Assembly (NCBI RefSeq): GCF_000280905.1 | Contig: NZ_ALAP01000054.1 | Coordinates: forward strand, 53,715-117,714 | Reading direction: 5' to 3' | Length of the DNA: 64,000 nt | DNA from: Streptomyces sp. AA1529 | GTDB lineage: Bacteria > Actinomycetota > Actinomycetes > Streptomycetales > Streptomycetaceae | In this document: positions 23,540 to 31,763 of the stretch, one piece after another | Layout of the letters: each line of letters opens with the position of its first letter | Position numbering within the stretch: the first letter of the stretch is position 1 | Notes under the pieces: generated by a model | What the model saw: the letters and a program-made list of their open reading frames with translations, nothing else | Databases searched by the model: none | Told to the model about the DNA's origin: nothing | Made by a program: the position numbers and the translations under genes

Positions 23540-24487
23540 ATGAGCCAGGAACTGACCGACCTGCTCGATCTGCTCGACCTGGAGCGGATCGAGCAGGACA
23601 TCTTCCGGGGTGGCAGCCGCGCCTCCCTGGTGCCCCGGGTCTTCGGCGGACAGGTCGCGGCGCAGGCGCTGGTCGCCGCCTGCCGCACCGTCCCGGCCGG
23701 GCGGCTGCCGCACTCCCTGCACGCGTACTTCCTGCGTCCGGGGGACCCCGGGGCGCACATCGTCTACACCGTGGACCGGATACGCGACGGCCGGTCCTTC
23801 ACCACGCGCCGGGTGGTGGCGGTGCAGCACGGGCAGCCGATCTTCCATCTGTCCGCCTCGTTCCAGACGCACGAGGAGGGGATGGAGCACCAGGAGCCGA
23901 TGCCCCCGGCGCCCGATCCGGAGACGCTGCCGACCGCGGAGGAGACGATGCCGCGCCACCGGGAGCTGTTCGTCGACCCGCAGGTGCCCGAGCGCCTGCT
24001 GCGGGCGCGGGCCGCGGTGGATCTGCGGTATGTCGAGGAGCCGCCGTTCGCCCGGGTCGGCAGCCGCAGCGAGCCGCGCTCCCAGGTGTGGTTCCGCACC
24101 AACGGGAAGCTGGACGGCGAGCTGGACGACCCGATGCTGCACATCTGCCTGGCGACCTATGTCTCGGACATGACGCTGCTGGACTCCGTGCTGCTCGCGC
24201 ACGGCCGGGGCGGCTGGGCCGTCGGTGACGTGGTCGGGGCCTCCCTGGACCACGCGATGTGGTTCCACCGCCCGTTCCGCGCGGACGAGTGGCTGCTCTA
24301 CGACCAGGAGTCGCCCACGGCGCAGGGCGGCCGGGGGCTCGGCAAGGGGCGGATCTTCACCCGGGACGGGCGGCTGGTCGTCTCCGTGATCCAGGAGGGG
24401 GTCGTCCGGGTTCCCCGGGAGCGGCGTGCGGAGGCGCCGGGTGGCGCGGCGGATCAGCCCGCGAGCCCCGCGGCGGACAGCAGGTAG
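23540..24487 (+). CDS. tesB: Acyl-CoA thioesterase II
   Basis: A 315-aa double-hotdog thioesterase hydrolysing medium/long acyl-CoAs. Motifs: RVFGGQVAAQALVAA, SLHAYFLRPGDP, GRSFTTRRVVAVQHG in the first hotdog, and SLDHAMWFHRPFRADEWLLY plus GRGLGKGRIFTRDG in the second. These contain the Asp (LDHAMWFH), the Thr/Ser region (ATYVSDMTLLDS) and the Gln of the TesB active site. The last 25 residues are a variable tail that overlaps the convergent gene by 34 bases. Following the acyl-CoA dehydrogenase closely, it may release CoA from stalled beta-oxidation intermediates. Confidence 0.95.
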   Translation: MSQELTDLLDLLDLERIEQDIFRGGSRASLVPRVFGGQVAAQALVAACRTVPAGRLPHSLHAYFLRPGDPGAHIVYTVDRIRDGRSFTTRRVVAVQHGQPIFHLSASFQTHEEGMEHQEPMPPAPDPETLPTAEETMPRHRELFVDPQVPERLLRARAAVDLRYVEEPPFARVGSRSEPRSQVWFRTNGKLDGELDDPMLHICLATYVSDMTLLDSVLLAHGRGGWAVGDVVGASLDHAMWFHRPFRADEWLLYDQESPTAQGGRGLGKGRIFTRDGRLVVSVIQEGVVRVPRERRAEAPGGAADQPASPAADSR

Positions 24488-25278
24488 GCGGTCATCGGCT
24501 CGTAGTAGCGCGGGTCGACCACGTGGTCGTCCAGGGGCACGGCGACCTCCAGCGTGCCCTCCGCCTCGCCCAGGAAGAGCGCGGGGTCGTTGCAGTCGGC
24601 GAATCCGACGGTGGTCAGCCCCTGCTGTGCGGCCCGGCCGGCCCAGCCGTGGTCGGCCACGACCAGGTCGGGCAGCGGTTCGCCGGCCTGCTCCAGGCCC
24701 AGCAGCACGCCCGCCATCGGCTGGGGGGAGTGCGTGTGCCACAGGGAGGCGCCCCGCTCGTAGACGGCGACGCCCTGGAACTGGACGATGACGCCCTCGT
24801 CGGCGAAGACCCGCAGCGGGGTGCGGACGATGTCGCAGCCGGCGGAGCGCAGCGCGGTGGCGAGGGTGCCGTGCATGTCCAGCAGCGCGCCGGGGTGCCC
24901 GGTGGCGAACAGCACCCGGGCGCGTGCCTCCGCCGCCTTGCGGAGTTCGGCGGCGGCCCGGTCCAGGGCCGCCACGGTCAGCTCCGGGTCGATGGTGTCC
25001 TGGCCGCTGCGGTAGTCCGGGTCGTCGTTGACGCCGCAGCGTTCGGCCATCACCGCGAGGACGTCCTGCTCGTCCGCCCAGCGTTCGCCCAGCTCCAGGC
25101 CGAGCCAGTAGTGCCGGTCGCCGTTGGCGAGCTTGCGGTAGTGGGAGAGGTTGTTCTCCCGCGGCGTGGCGACGTCCCCCGCGATCCGGGCGCGCACCAG
25201 GTGGCTGGTCAGCTCGGCACGGGAGGGCGCCGGCGGGAGCGGCAGGGCCAGGGGCACGGGCGAGAGCGGCTGCGACAT
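24454..25278 (-). CDS. Phosphatase-like conserved protein
   Basis: A 274-aa cytosolic protein of an actinobacterial family often annotated simply as phosphatase. His/Asp-rich segments suggest a metal or phosphate site: FATGHPGALLDMHGTLA (about residues 135-151), SLWHTHSPQPMAG and DLVVADHGWAGRAAQQG, then FADCNDPALF and the C-terminal VPLDDHVVDPRYYEPM. No standard HAD, PAP2 or DHH motif set is complete, so the activity is unproven. ATG 25278 is chosen; the upstream frame covers the promoter of the divergent ureohydrolase gene. It overlaps tesB tail-to-tail by 34 bases. Confidence 0.75.
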   Translation of the reverse strand: MSQPLSPVPLALPLPPAPSRAELTSHLVRARIAGDVATPRENNLSHYRKLANGDRHYWLGLELGERWADEQDVLAVMAERCGVNDDPDYRSGQDTIDPELTVAALDRAAAELRKAAEARARVLFATGHPGALLDMHGTLATALRSAGCDIVRTPLRVFADEGVIVQFQGVAVYERGASLWHTHSPQPMAGVLLGLEQAGEPLPDLVVADHGWAGRAAQQGLTTVGFADCNDPALFLGEAEGTLEVAVPLDDHVVDPRYYEPMTAYLLSAAGLAG

Positions 25279-25390
25279 GTACCCATTGTGGCTCGTACTG
25301 TCGCTCGATGGACGGAGTGTCCAAAAGGCGGGGTACGCTCCTGCGGACCGTCCAACGGCGGACGGAGGTATTCCGCCTAGGCTCGACGGT

Positions 25391-26383
25391 ATGACCAGCA
25401 GCGACATACCCACTTCCGAGAGCGCTCCGACCCCCCGCGGCCCCGTCGACTCCTCGCGGGTGCCCCGCTACGCCGGTCCGGCGACCTTCGCCCGGCTGCC
25501 GCGGATCGACGAGACGGGCGGCCGCGCCGACGTCGCCGTGGTCGGCGTCCCCTTCGACACCGGTGTCTCCTACCGGCCGGGCGCCCGCTTCGGCGGCAAC
25601 GCGATCCGGGAGGCGTCCCGGCTGCTGCGGCCCTACAACCCGGCGCAGGACGCCTCGCCGTTCGCGCTGGCACAGGTCGCGGACGCCGGGGACATCGCCG
25701 TCAACCCGTTCGACATCGGCGAGGCCGTCGAGACGGTGGAGGAGGCGGCCGGCTCCCTGCTGGACTCCGGCGCCCGGCTGATGACGCTCGGCGGCGACCA
25801 CACCGTCGCCCTGCCGCTGCTGCGGGCGATGGCGCGCAAGCACGGCCCCGTCGCGCTGCTGCACTTCGACGCGCACCTGGACACCTGGGACACCTACTTC
25901 GGCGCCGCCTACACGCACGGCACCCCCTTCCGGCGGGCGGCCGAGGAGGGGCTGCTGGACACCTCGGCGCTCTCCCACGTGGGCACCAGGGGGCCGCTGT
26001 ACGGGAAGCGCGACCTGGACGACGACGCGAAGATGGGCTTCGGCATCGTCACCTCGGCGGACGTGATGCGGCGCGGGGTGGACGAGGTGACCGACCAGCT
26101 CCGGCAGCGCATCGGCTCCCGTCCGCTGTACGTGTCGGTGGACATCGACGTGCTCGATCCGGCGCACGCCCCGGGTACGGGTACGCCGGAGGCGGGTGGG
26201 ATCACCTCGCGGGAGCTGCTGGAGATCCTGCGCGGGCTGTCCGGCTGCCATCTCGTCTCGGCCGACCTGGTGGAGGTCGCGCCCGCCTACGACCACGCGG
26301 AGATCACGTCGGTCGCGGCTTCCCACACGGCGTACGAGCTGACGACGCTGATGACGCGGCAGATCGCGGCCGCTCGCGGCTGA
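25391..26383 (+). CDS. speB: Agmatinase-family ureohydrolase
   Basis: A 330-aa binuclear manganese enzyme hydrolysing agmatine or a related guanidino compound (guanidinobutyrate is a real alternative in Streptomyces) to urea plus amine. All metal motifs are present: LGGDHTVALPLL, LLHFDAHLDTWDTYFG and YVSVDIDVLDPAHAPGTGTPE. The SYRPGARFGGNAIR loop is also typical. ATG 25391 is chosen; the open frame extends upstream through the promoter. The N-terminal 30 residues are unstructured. It is divergent from the phosphatase-like gene with 112 bases between, and monocistronic. Confidence 0.93.
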   Translation: MTSSDIPTSESAPTPRGPVDSSRVPRYAGPATFARLPRIDETGGRADVAVVGVPFDTGVSYRPGARFGGNAIREASRLLRPYNPAQDASPFALAQVADAGDIAVNPFDIGEAVETVEEAAGSLLDSGARLMTLGGDHTVALPLLRAMARKHGPVALLHFDAHLDTWDTYFGAAYTHGTPFRRAAEEGLLDTSALSHVGTRGPLYGKRDLDDDAKMGFGIVTSADVMRRGVDEVTDQLRQRIGSRPLYVSVDIDVLDPAHAPGTGTPEAGGITSRELLEILRGLSGCHLVSADLVEVAPAYDHAEITSVAASHTAYELTTLMTRQIAAARG

Positions 26384-26968
26384 CGGAAGCGTCCCGGATG
26401 AGTGGGTTCCGGCCGTGTTGCGGGCGCGGCCCCTCCGGCGCTTCGTACGTGTGCGGACGGTCCCCGCGCCCGGCGGGCGGACCGCCCCCGTTCGGGACAC
26501 CGAACGGCCCAGGTCGGCGGGGGCTTGACGGGGTGCCGGAAATCATCCGCTCAATCACGGAGCGCCACTGATTTAATACGGGACGTTACTGAATTTGATC
26601 GGTCGATGTGCATTTCGTGGAAGTTGTCGACAGACTGCACAAGCGATCCCGCGGGAAGACGGCGCGGAGCGGTCGCGGAGTCGGCCTCGTGGGGGGTGCC
26701 GGCCCGCACGCACCCAGGGACGCGCCGTCGGTGGCCGGGGCGGCCACGGTGGAGCCACGTGCTCGCCTGGCCGCCTTCGGCCACTCTTCGTCCCTCTCAG
26801 CCCCTTTCATCCCCCCTTACCCCCTTCGTCCCTTTCCGGGTCCTTTCGTCCCCCTCCGGCACCCTGTTCCCGCACCCGCTCCGGCCCGGTCCGGAATGAA
26901 AGCCCGCTCTCCCGATGTTGGGCACTCGGCAGGAACGGTCAGGCCGACGTGAAGGGACTGGGGACGCG
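26384..26968. other. 585-bp intergenic region before the ABC exporter
   Basis: No supported gene. It contains an 8-bp stem hairpin with a 4-base loop (26488-26507), a possible terminator of the ureohydrolase gene. An unusually AT-rich patch (about 26550-26640, including TTTAATACGG) could be a promoter or leader. A strongly strand-biased C/T stretch runs from about 26780 to 26880. Short open frames on the minus strand lack protein features. Confidence 0.55.
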
Positions 26969-29900
26969 GTGACGGAGGAGAGTGCGGGTACGCCGGGCTG
27001 GGCCCGGCGGCTGGCCGGGTACTGCTGGCGGTACAGGCGCGCGGTGGTGCTCGCGCTGGGCGCCTCGCTCGGCGGCATGGCCGTCATGGCGCTCGTCCCG
27101 CTGCTGACCAAGGTCATCATCGATGACGTGGTGGTCGGCGGCCAGGACGGCCTGTGGGCCTGGATCGGACTGCTCGTCGCCGCGGCAGCCGTCATCTACG
27201 TACTGACCTACGTCCGCCGCTACTACGGCGGACGGCTCGCGCTGGACGTCCAGCACGACCTGCGCACCGAGATGTACCGCTCGATCGTCCGGCTGGACGG
27301 CCGCAGCCAGGACGAGCTGTCCACCGGCCAGGTGGTCGGCCGCGGCACCAGCGACCTCCAGCTCGTCCAGAGCCTGCTGTTCATGCTGCCGATGATGATC
27401 GGCAACGTGCTGCTGTTCCTGGTGGCGCTCGTCGTGATGCTCGTCCTCTCCCCCTTGCTGACCCTGGTGTCGATCGCGGTCTTCCCGCTGCTGTGGTGGG
27501 TCGCCGACCTGAGCCGCAAGCGGCTCTTCCCCGCCACCTGGTACGCGCAGCAGCAGGCCGGGGCGGTCGCCTCGGTGGTGGACGGCTCGGTCAGCGGCGT
27601 CCGCGTGGTCAAGGGCTTCGGCCAGGAGGCGCAGGAGACCGGGAAGCTCCGGGCCGTCAGCCGGAAGCTGTTCGCGGGCCGGCTGCGCACGGTGCGCCTC
27701 AACGCGCGCTACACCCCCGCTCTGCAGGCCGTACCCTCGCTCGGCCAGGTCGCCATGCTCGCGCTCGGCGGCTGGATGGCCACCCGCGGCGAGATCACAC
27801 TGGGCACCTTCGTCGCCTTCTCCACCTACCTGGCCCAGCTGGTCGGCCCGGTCCGGATGCTGGCCATGATGCTCACCGTCGGCCAGCAGGCCAGGGCCGG
27901 CGTCGAGCGGGTCTACGACCTGATCGACACCGAACCGCAGATGGCCGAGAGCCCGCACGCCCGCGACCTGCCCGCGTCCGCGGACGCCTCCGTGGAGTTC
28001 GAGGACGTCAGCTTCGGTTACGCGGCGGACACCCCCGTGCTGGACGGCTTCAGCCTGCGCATCGCACCCGGCGAGACGGTCGCGCTGGTGGGGGCCAGCG
28101 GCAGCGGCAAGTCCACCGTCTCCATGCTGCTGCCGCGCTACTACGACGTGACCGGCGGCGCGGTGCGCGTGGGCGGGCAGGACGTGCGCGAGCTGACCCT
28201 GGACTCGCTGCGCTCCGCCATCGGGCTCGTCCCCGAGAACCCCTTCCTGTTCTCCTCCTCCCTCCGGGAGAACATCGCCTACGGCGCCCCCGACGCCACC
28301 GACGAGGAGATCCGCGCCGCAGCCCGGGCCGCCCAGGCCGACCGGTTCGTCCAGGAGCTGCCGGACGGCTACGAGACCACCGTCGGCGAACAGGGGCTGA
28401 CCCTCTCCGGCGGCCAGCGGCAGCGCATCGCCCTCGCCCGCGCCCTGCTCACCGACCCGCGGCTGCTGCTCCTGGACGACGCCACCTCGGCCGTGGACGC
28501 GCGCGTGGAGCACGAGATCCACGAGGCGCTGCGCGAGGTGATGGCCGGCCGCACCACCCTGCTGATCGCCCACCGGCAGTCCACCCTGGCGCTGGCCGAC
28601 CGGATCGCGGTGCTGGACGGCGGCCGGCTGGCCGACATCGGCACCCACGAGGAACTGGTCGGGCGCTGCGCCCTCTACCGGCGGCTGCTGACCGACCCGG
28701 ACGAACTCGGTGACGTGGAGCGCGACCCGGCCGGAATGGCCGTGCACGACGCGCACGACACCGTCGACGGGGTGACCCCCGAGCTGTGGGTGCGCGAGCA
28801 GGAGCCGGGAAGCGACGGCGCTCTGCCGGGCGGCGGCAGCGGAACCGCCGCCGCGCAGGCCGGCCGGCCCGGGGCCTTCGGCACCGAACTGGCGGGCCTG
28901 CCCGGCAGCCCCGAACTGCTCGCCAGAGTGGCCGCGCTGCCCCCGGCCGACGACCTGCCCGAGGTGGACGAGGAGCGCGCCGAGCGGCGTGAGGACTCCT
29001 ACGGACTGCGTCGCCTGCTGCGCGGCTTCGGCGCCGCCCTGCTGGTCGCCCTGGTCTTCGCCGCGCTGGACGCCGGGTTCGGGCTGGTGCTGCCCGTGCT
29101 GATCCGGCACGGCATCGACGACGGGGTGGAGAAGGGCGCGCTGGGCGCGGTCTGGTTCGCCGCCGGGCTGGCGCTGGCCGTGGTCGTCGCGCAGTGGGCC
29201 GCCCAGACCGGCTCGCTGCTGCTGACCGGACGCACCGGCGAGCGGGTGCTCTACGCCCTGCGGGTGAAGATTTTCGCGCAACTGCAGCGGCTGGGCCTCG
29301 ACTACTACGAACGGCACCAGGCGGGCGCCGTGATGACCCGGATGACGACCGACGTCGACGCGCTCTCCACGTTCCTGCAGACCGGGCTGGTCACCGCTGT
29401 CGTGTCGCTCTTCACCTTCCTGGGCATCCTCGGCGCGCTGCTGGTGCTCGACGTCCAACTGGCGCTGGTGGTCTTCGCGACGCTGCCGCTGCTGGTCGTC
29501 GGCACCTATTTCTTCCGCAGGCAGAGCGTCAAGGCGTACGAACTGGCCCGGGAGCGGGTCAGCGTGGTCAACGCCGACCTGCAGGAGTCGGTCGCCGGGC
29601 TGCGGATGGTGCAGGCGTTCCGCGGCGAGGAGCGCGGCGCCGAACAGTTCGCACGCCGCAGCGACGGCTACCGCCGGGCCCGGGTGCGCGGCCAGTGGCT
29701 GATCTCGGTCTACTTCCCCTTCGTGCAGCTCCTGGCCGCCATGGCGACCGCCGCGGTACTCGTCGTGGGTGCCGGGCGGATCGAGGACGACACGCTGACG
29801 GCCGGGGCCCTGGTGGCCTACCTGCTCTACATCGAGCTGTTCTTCGCGCCGGTGCAGCAGCTCTCGCAGGTCTTCGACGGCTATCAGCAGGCAGCCGTCT

Positions 29901-30763
29901 CGCTGCGCCGCATCCAGGAGCTGCTGCGCGAGGAGAGCAGCACGCCCGCCGCCGCCTCGCCGCGGGAGGTGGCCGCACTGCGCGGCGGGATCGAGTTCCG
30001 GGACGTGCACTTCCACTACGCCACCGAGGACCCCGCCGGTGCGCCGGGGGAGCAGGCGGCGCTCTCGGACATCCGGCTGACCATTCCGGCCGGGCAGACG
30101 GTCGCCTTCGTCGGCGAGACCGGTGCGGGCAAGTCCACCCTGGTCAAGCTGGTCGCACGGTTCTACGACCCGACCCGCGGCGCCGTCCTGGCGGACGGTG
30201 CGGATCTGCGCGGCATCGACCTGACCGGCTACCGGCACCGGATCGGCGTGGTGCCCCAGGAGCCCTACCTCTTCCCCGGGACCGTGCGGGACGCCATCGC
30301 CTACGGGCGGATGGACGCGACGGACGCGGAGGTGGAGGCGGCGGCCCGGGGGGTCGGTGCGCACGACATGATCGCCTCCCTGTCGGGCGGGTATCTGCAC
30401 GAGGTGGACGAGCGGGGCCGCAACCTCTCGGCCGGGCAGCGGCAGCTGATCGCGCTGGCCCGGGCCGAACTGGTGGACCCCGCGATCCTGCTGCTGGACG
30501 AGGCGACGGCGGCGCTCGACCTGGCGACCGAGGCGCTGGTCAACCAGGCCACCGACCGGCTGGCCGGGGAACGGACCACCCTGGTGGTGGCGCACCGGCT
30601 GACGACGGCCGCGCGCGCCGACCGCGTGATCGTCCTCGACCAGGGGCGGATCGCCGAGGACGGCACCCATGAGGAGCTGGTGGCGCTCGGCGGGCGCTAC
30701 GCGGAGCTGTGGCGGACCTTCGCCGGGGAGACGGCGGGCGGCTCCGAGCACGCGGTGGTGTGA
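26969..30763 (+). CDS. Fused ABC exporter, TMD-NBD-TMD-NBD, with one degenerate ATP site
   Basis: A 1264-aa multidrug/lipid-type exporter fusing two half-transporters. GTG 26969 is chosen from the domain start. Half 1 has six membrane segments (residues about 25-315), then an NBD with GASGSGKST, LSGGQRQRIALARAL and LLLLDDATSAVD. A 110-residue linker rich in Gly/Ala/Glu follows. Half 2 has six segments, then GETGAGKST, LSAGQRQLIALARAE and LLLDEATAALD. NBD1 has Asp for the catalytic Glu after Walker B, and NBD2 has the altered LSAGQ signature. Both changes fall in the same composite ATP site, as in heterodimeric ABC exporters with one dead and one active site. Substrate unknown. Confidence 0.95.
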   Translation: MTEESAGTPGWARRLAGYCWRYRRAVVLALGASLGGMAVMALVPLLTKVIIDDVVVGGQDGLWAWIGLLVAAAAVIYVLTYVRRYYGGRLALDVQHDLRTEMYRSIVRLDGRSQDELSTGQVVGRGTSDLQLVQSLLFMLPMMIGNVLLFLVALVVMLVLSPLLTLVSIAVFPLLWWVADLSRKRLFPATWYAQQQAGAVASVVDGSVSGVRVVKGFGQEAQETGKLRAVSRKLFAGRLRTVRLNARYTPALQAVPSLGQVAMLALGGWMATRGEITLGTFVAFSTYLAQLVGPVRMLAMMLTVGQQARAGVERVYDLIDTEPQMAESPHARDLPASADASVEFEDVSFGYAADTPVLDGFSLRIAPGETVALVGASGSGKSTVSMLLPRYYDVTGGAVRVGGQDVRELTLDSLRSAIGLVPENPFLFSSSLRENIAYGAPDATDEEIRAAARAAQADRFVQELPDGYETTVGEQGLTLSGGQRQRIALARALLTDPRLLLLDDATSAVDARVEHEIHEALREVMAGRTTLLIAHRQSTLALADRIAVLDGGRLADIGTHEELVGRCALYRRLLTDPDELGDVERDPAGMAVHDAHDTVDGVTPELWVREQEPGSDGALPGGGSGTAAAQAGRPGAFGTELAGLPGSPELLARVAALPPADDLPEVDEERAERREDSYGLRRLLRGFGAALLVALVFAALDAGFGLVLPVLIRHGIDDGVEKGALGAVWFAAGLALAVVVAQWAAQTGSLLLTGRTGERVLYALRVKIFAQLQRLGLDYYERHQAGAVMTRMTTDVDALSTFLQTGLVTAVVSLFTFLGILGALLVLDVQLALVVFATLPLLVVGTYFFRRQSVKAYELARERVSVVNADLQESVAGLRMVQAFRGEERGAEQFARRSDGYRRARVRGQWLISVYFPFVQLLAAMATAAVLVVGAGRIEDDTLTAGALVAYLLYIELFFAPVQQLSQVFDGYQQAAVSLRRIQELLREESSTPAAASPREVAALRGGIEFRDVHFHYATEDPAGAPGEQAALSDIRLTIPAGQTVAFVGETGAGKSTLVKLVARFYDPTRGAVLADGADLRGIDLTGYRHRIGVVPQEPYLFPGTVRDAIAYGRMDATDAEVEAAARGVGAHDMIASLSGGYLHEVDERGRNLSAGQRQLIALARAELVDPAILLLDEATAALDLATEALVNQATDRLAGERTTLVVAHRLTTAARADRVIVLDQGRIAEDGTHEELVALGGRYAELWRTFAGETAGGSEHAVV

Positions 30764-30863
30764 ACCCGCCTGCCAGCCGCGGTCGGGGCGCCGCGGGGCC
30801 GGGTGGGCGCCGCTCGCCCGGCCCGGTACGGGGTGCCGGTACGGGGCGCTTGGCCCGGAGCGG

Positions 30864-31091
30864 TCAGCGCCCGCGGTTGCGCGGGTGCGCCCGGGCGGTG
30901 CGCTCGTTGCCGCGCTTGTAGTCGCCCGTCCAACGGGCCATGACCAACTGCTCGTCCCCCGCGGACACTTCCTGGAGGAAGCGCTGGGCCCGCCCGTCGC
31001 GCAGCGTGGTGACCGGGCGGCCGCGGTGGCTGATCACCACCGTCCGCGCGGGGCCGCGCTGCTCATAGGTGAATCCGTGTGGCTGCGGCAT
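30864..31091 (-). CDS. Small conserved basic protein
   Basis: A 75-aa hydrophilic protein starting MPQPHGFTYEQRG, with VVISHRGRPVTTLRD and a very basic C-terminus TGDYKRGNERTARAHPRN. I recall near-identical small proteins throughout Streptomyces, annotated only as hypothetical. The basic tail could bind nucleic acid, but nothing more can be said. ATG 31091 is chosen; the open frame upstream overlaps the Nudix gene. It follows the Nudix gene by 16 bases on the same strand, so the two probably form an operon that converges on the ABC exporter. Confidence 0.8.
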   Translation of the reverse strand: MPQPHGFTYEQRGPARTVVISHRGRPVTTLRDGRAQRFLQEVSAGDEQLVMARWTGDYKRGNERTARAHPRNRGR

Positions 31092-31107
31092 GTGCCGACG
31101 GTACGCC

Positions 31108-31605
31108 TCAGACCTCGCACAGGCCGACCAGATATTCGTCGACCGTCTGCACCTGGCCCCAGGGCAGCGGCTCCGAACCGCTGCGCCAGTGCAGCGCGGA
31201 GATCTCCTCGGTCGGGGTGAAGGGCAGCACCTCGGCCAGTTCGCCGGTGAAGACGGCGCCGTAGAGCACCCGCCGCTCGGGGCCCAGCGAGGTGCGGGCG
31301 AATCCGGCGAAGCGCAGGGCCGCCGGGTCGACCGTCTGGCCGGTCTCCTCGCGCAGTTCACGGCGGGCGGCGCTGCGCGGGCTCTCGCCCTCCTCGATGC
31401 CGCCGCCGGGCAGCTCCCAGCAGGCGCGGCTGCGTACGTGCACCATCAGCAGCTTCCCGGCGTGCCGCACGACCAGCAGGACGTAGCCGACCGGGGCGTC
31501 CGGGAAGCGGGTGTCCTCGGGTTCGGTGTGGAAGGAGAGCAGCCGCATCTCGCGCGGGCCGGTGGCCAGCGGTGCGGGCGGGGTGGGAGGCACGGAGTGG
31601 TCCAT
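31108..31605 (-). CDS. Nudix hydrolase
   Basis: A 165-aa Nudix-fold pyrophosphohydrolase. The Nudix box is complete: GGGIEEGESPRSAARRELRE followed by ETG, with the REL/EE metal-binding glutamates. It starts a beta-rich fold at VGYVLLVVRHAGKLLMVHV. The substrate class (NTP, NDP-sugar or other) cannot be read from the sequence. ATG 31605 is chosen; GTG 31668 would add 21 residues and lies over a palindrome at 31644-31660, which makes it less likely. It is followed by the small basic protein gene and is divergent from the secreted S37 peptidase. Confidence 0.88.
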   Translation of the reverse strand: MDHSVPPTPPAPLATGPREMRLLSFHTEPEDTRFPDAPVGYVLLVVRHAGKLLMVHVRSRACWELPGGGIEEGESPRSAARRELREETGQTVDPAALRFAGFARTSLGPERRVLYGAVFTGELAEVLPFTPTEEISALHWRSGSEPLPWGQVQTVDEYLVGLCEV

Positions 31606-31643
31606 GGGCGGCAGCGTAACGGCGACCGCCGACAGGGCGGTTC

Positions 31644-31660
31644 GCACCGCTGAGCGGTGC
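31644..31660. promoter_or_regulatory. Perfect 17-bp palindrome between the Nudix and S37 peptidase genes
   Basis: GCACCGCTGAGCGGTGC, two perfect 8-bp halves around one base, in the divergent promoter region 40 bp before the Nudix start. The symmetry fits a dimeric repressor site. No consensus recognised. Confidence 0.4.
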
Positions 31661-31763
31661 TCGTTCACCCGTATGCGTACAGCGGGTCGGTGTCGGGGTC
31701 TGGCAAAGCCGGTCGGACGCCGATAGGTTCACGACGACTTTTGACGTAGTAAGGGGAGGGTGA

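Noticed and set aside
26939..30751. 1270-aa minus-strand frame opposite the ABC exporter
   Set aside because: Gln/Gly/His/Arg-rich mirror of the exporter gene, no motifs or start signals.
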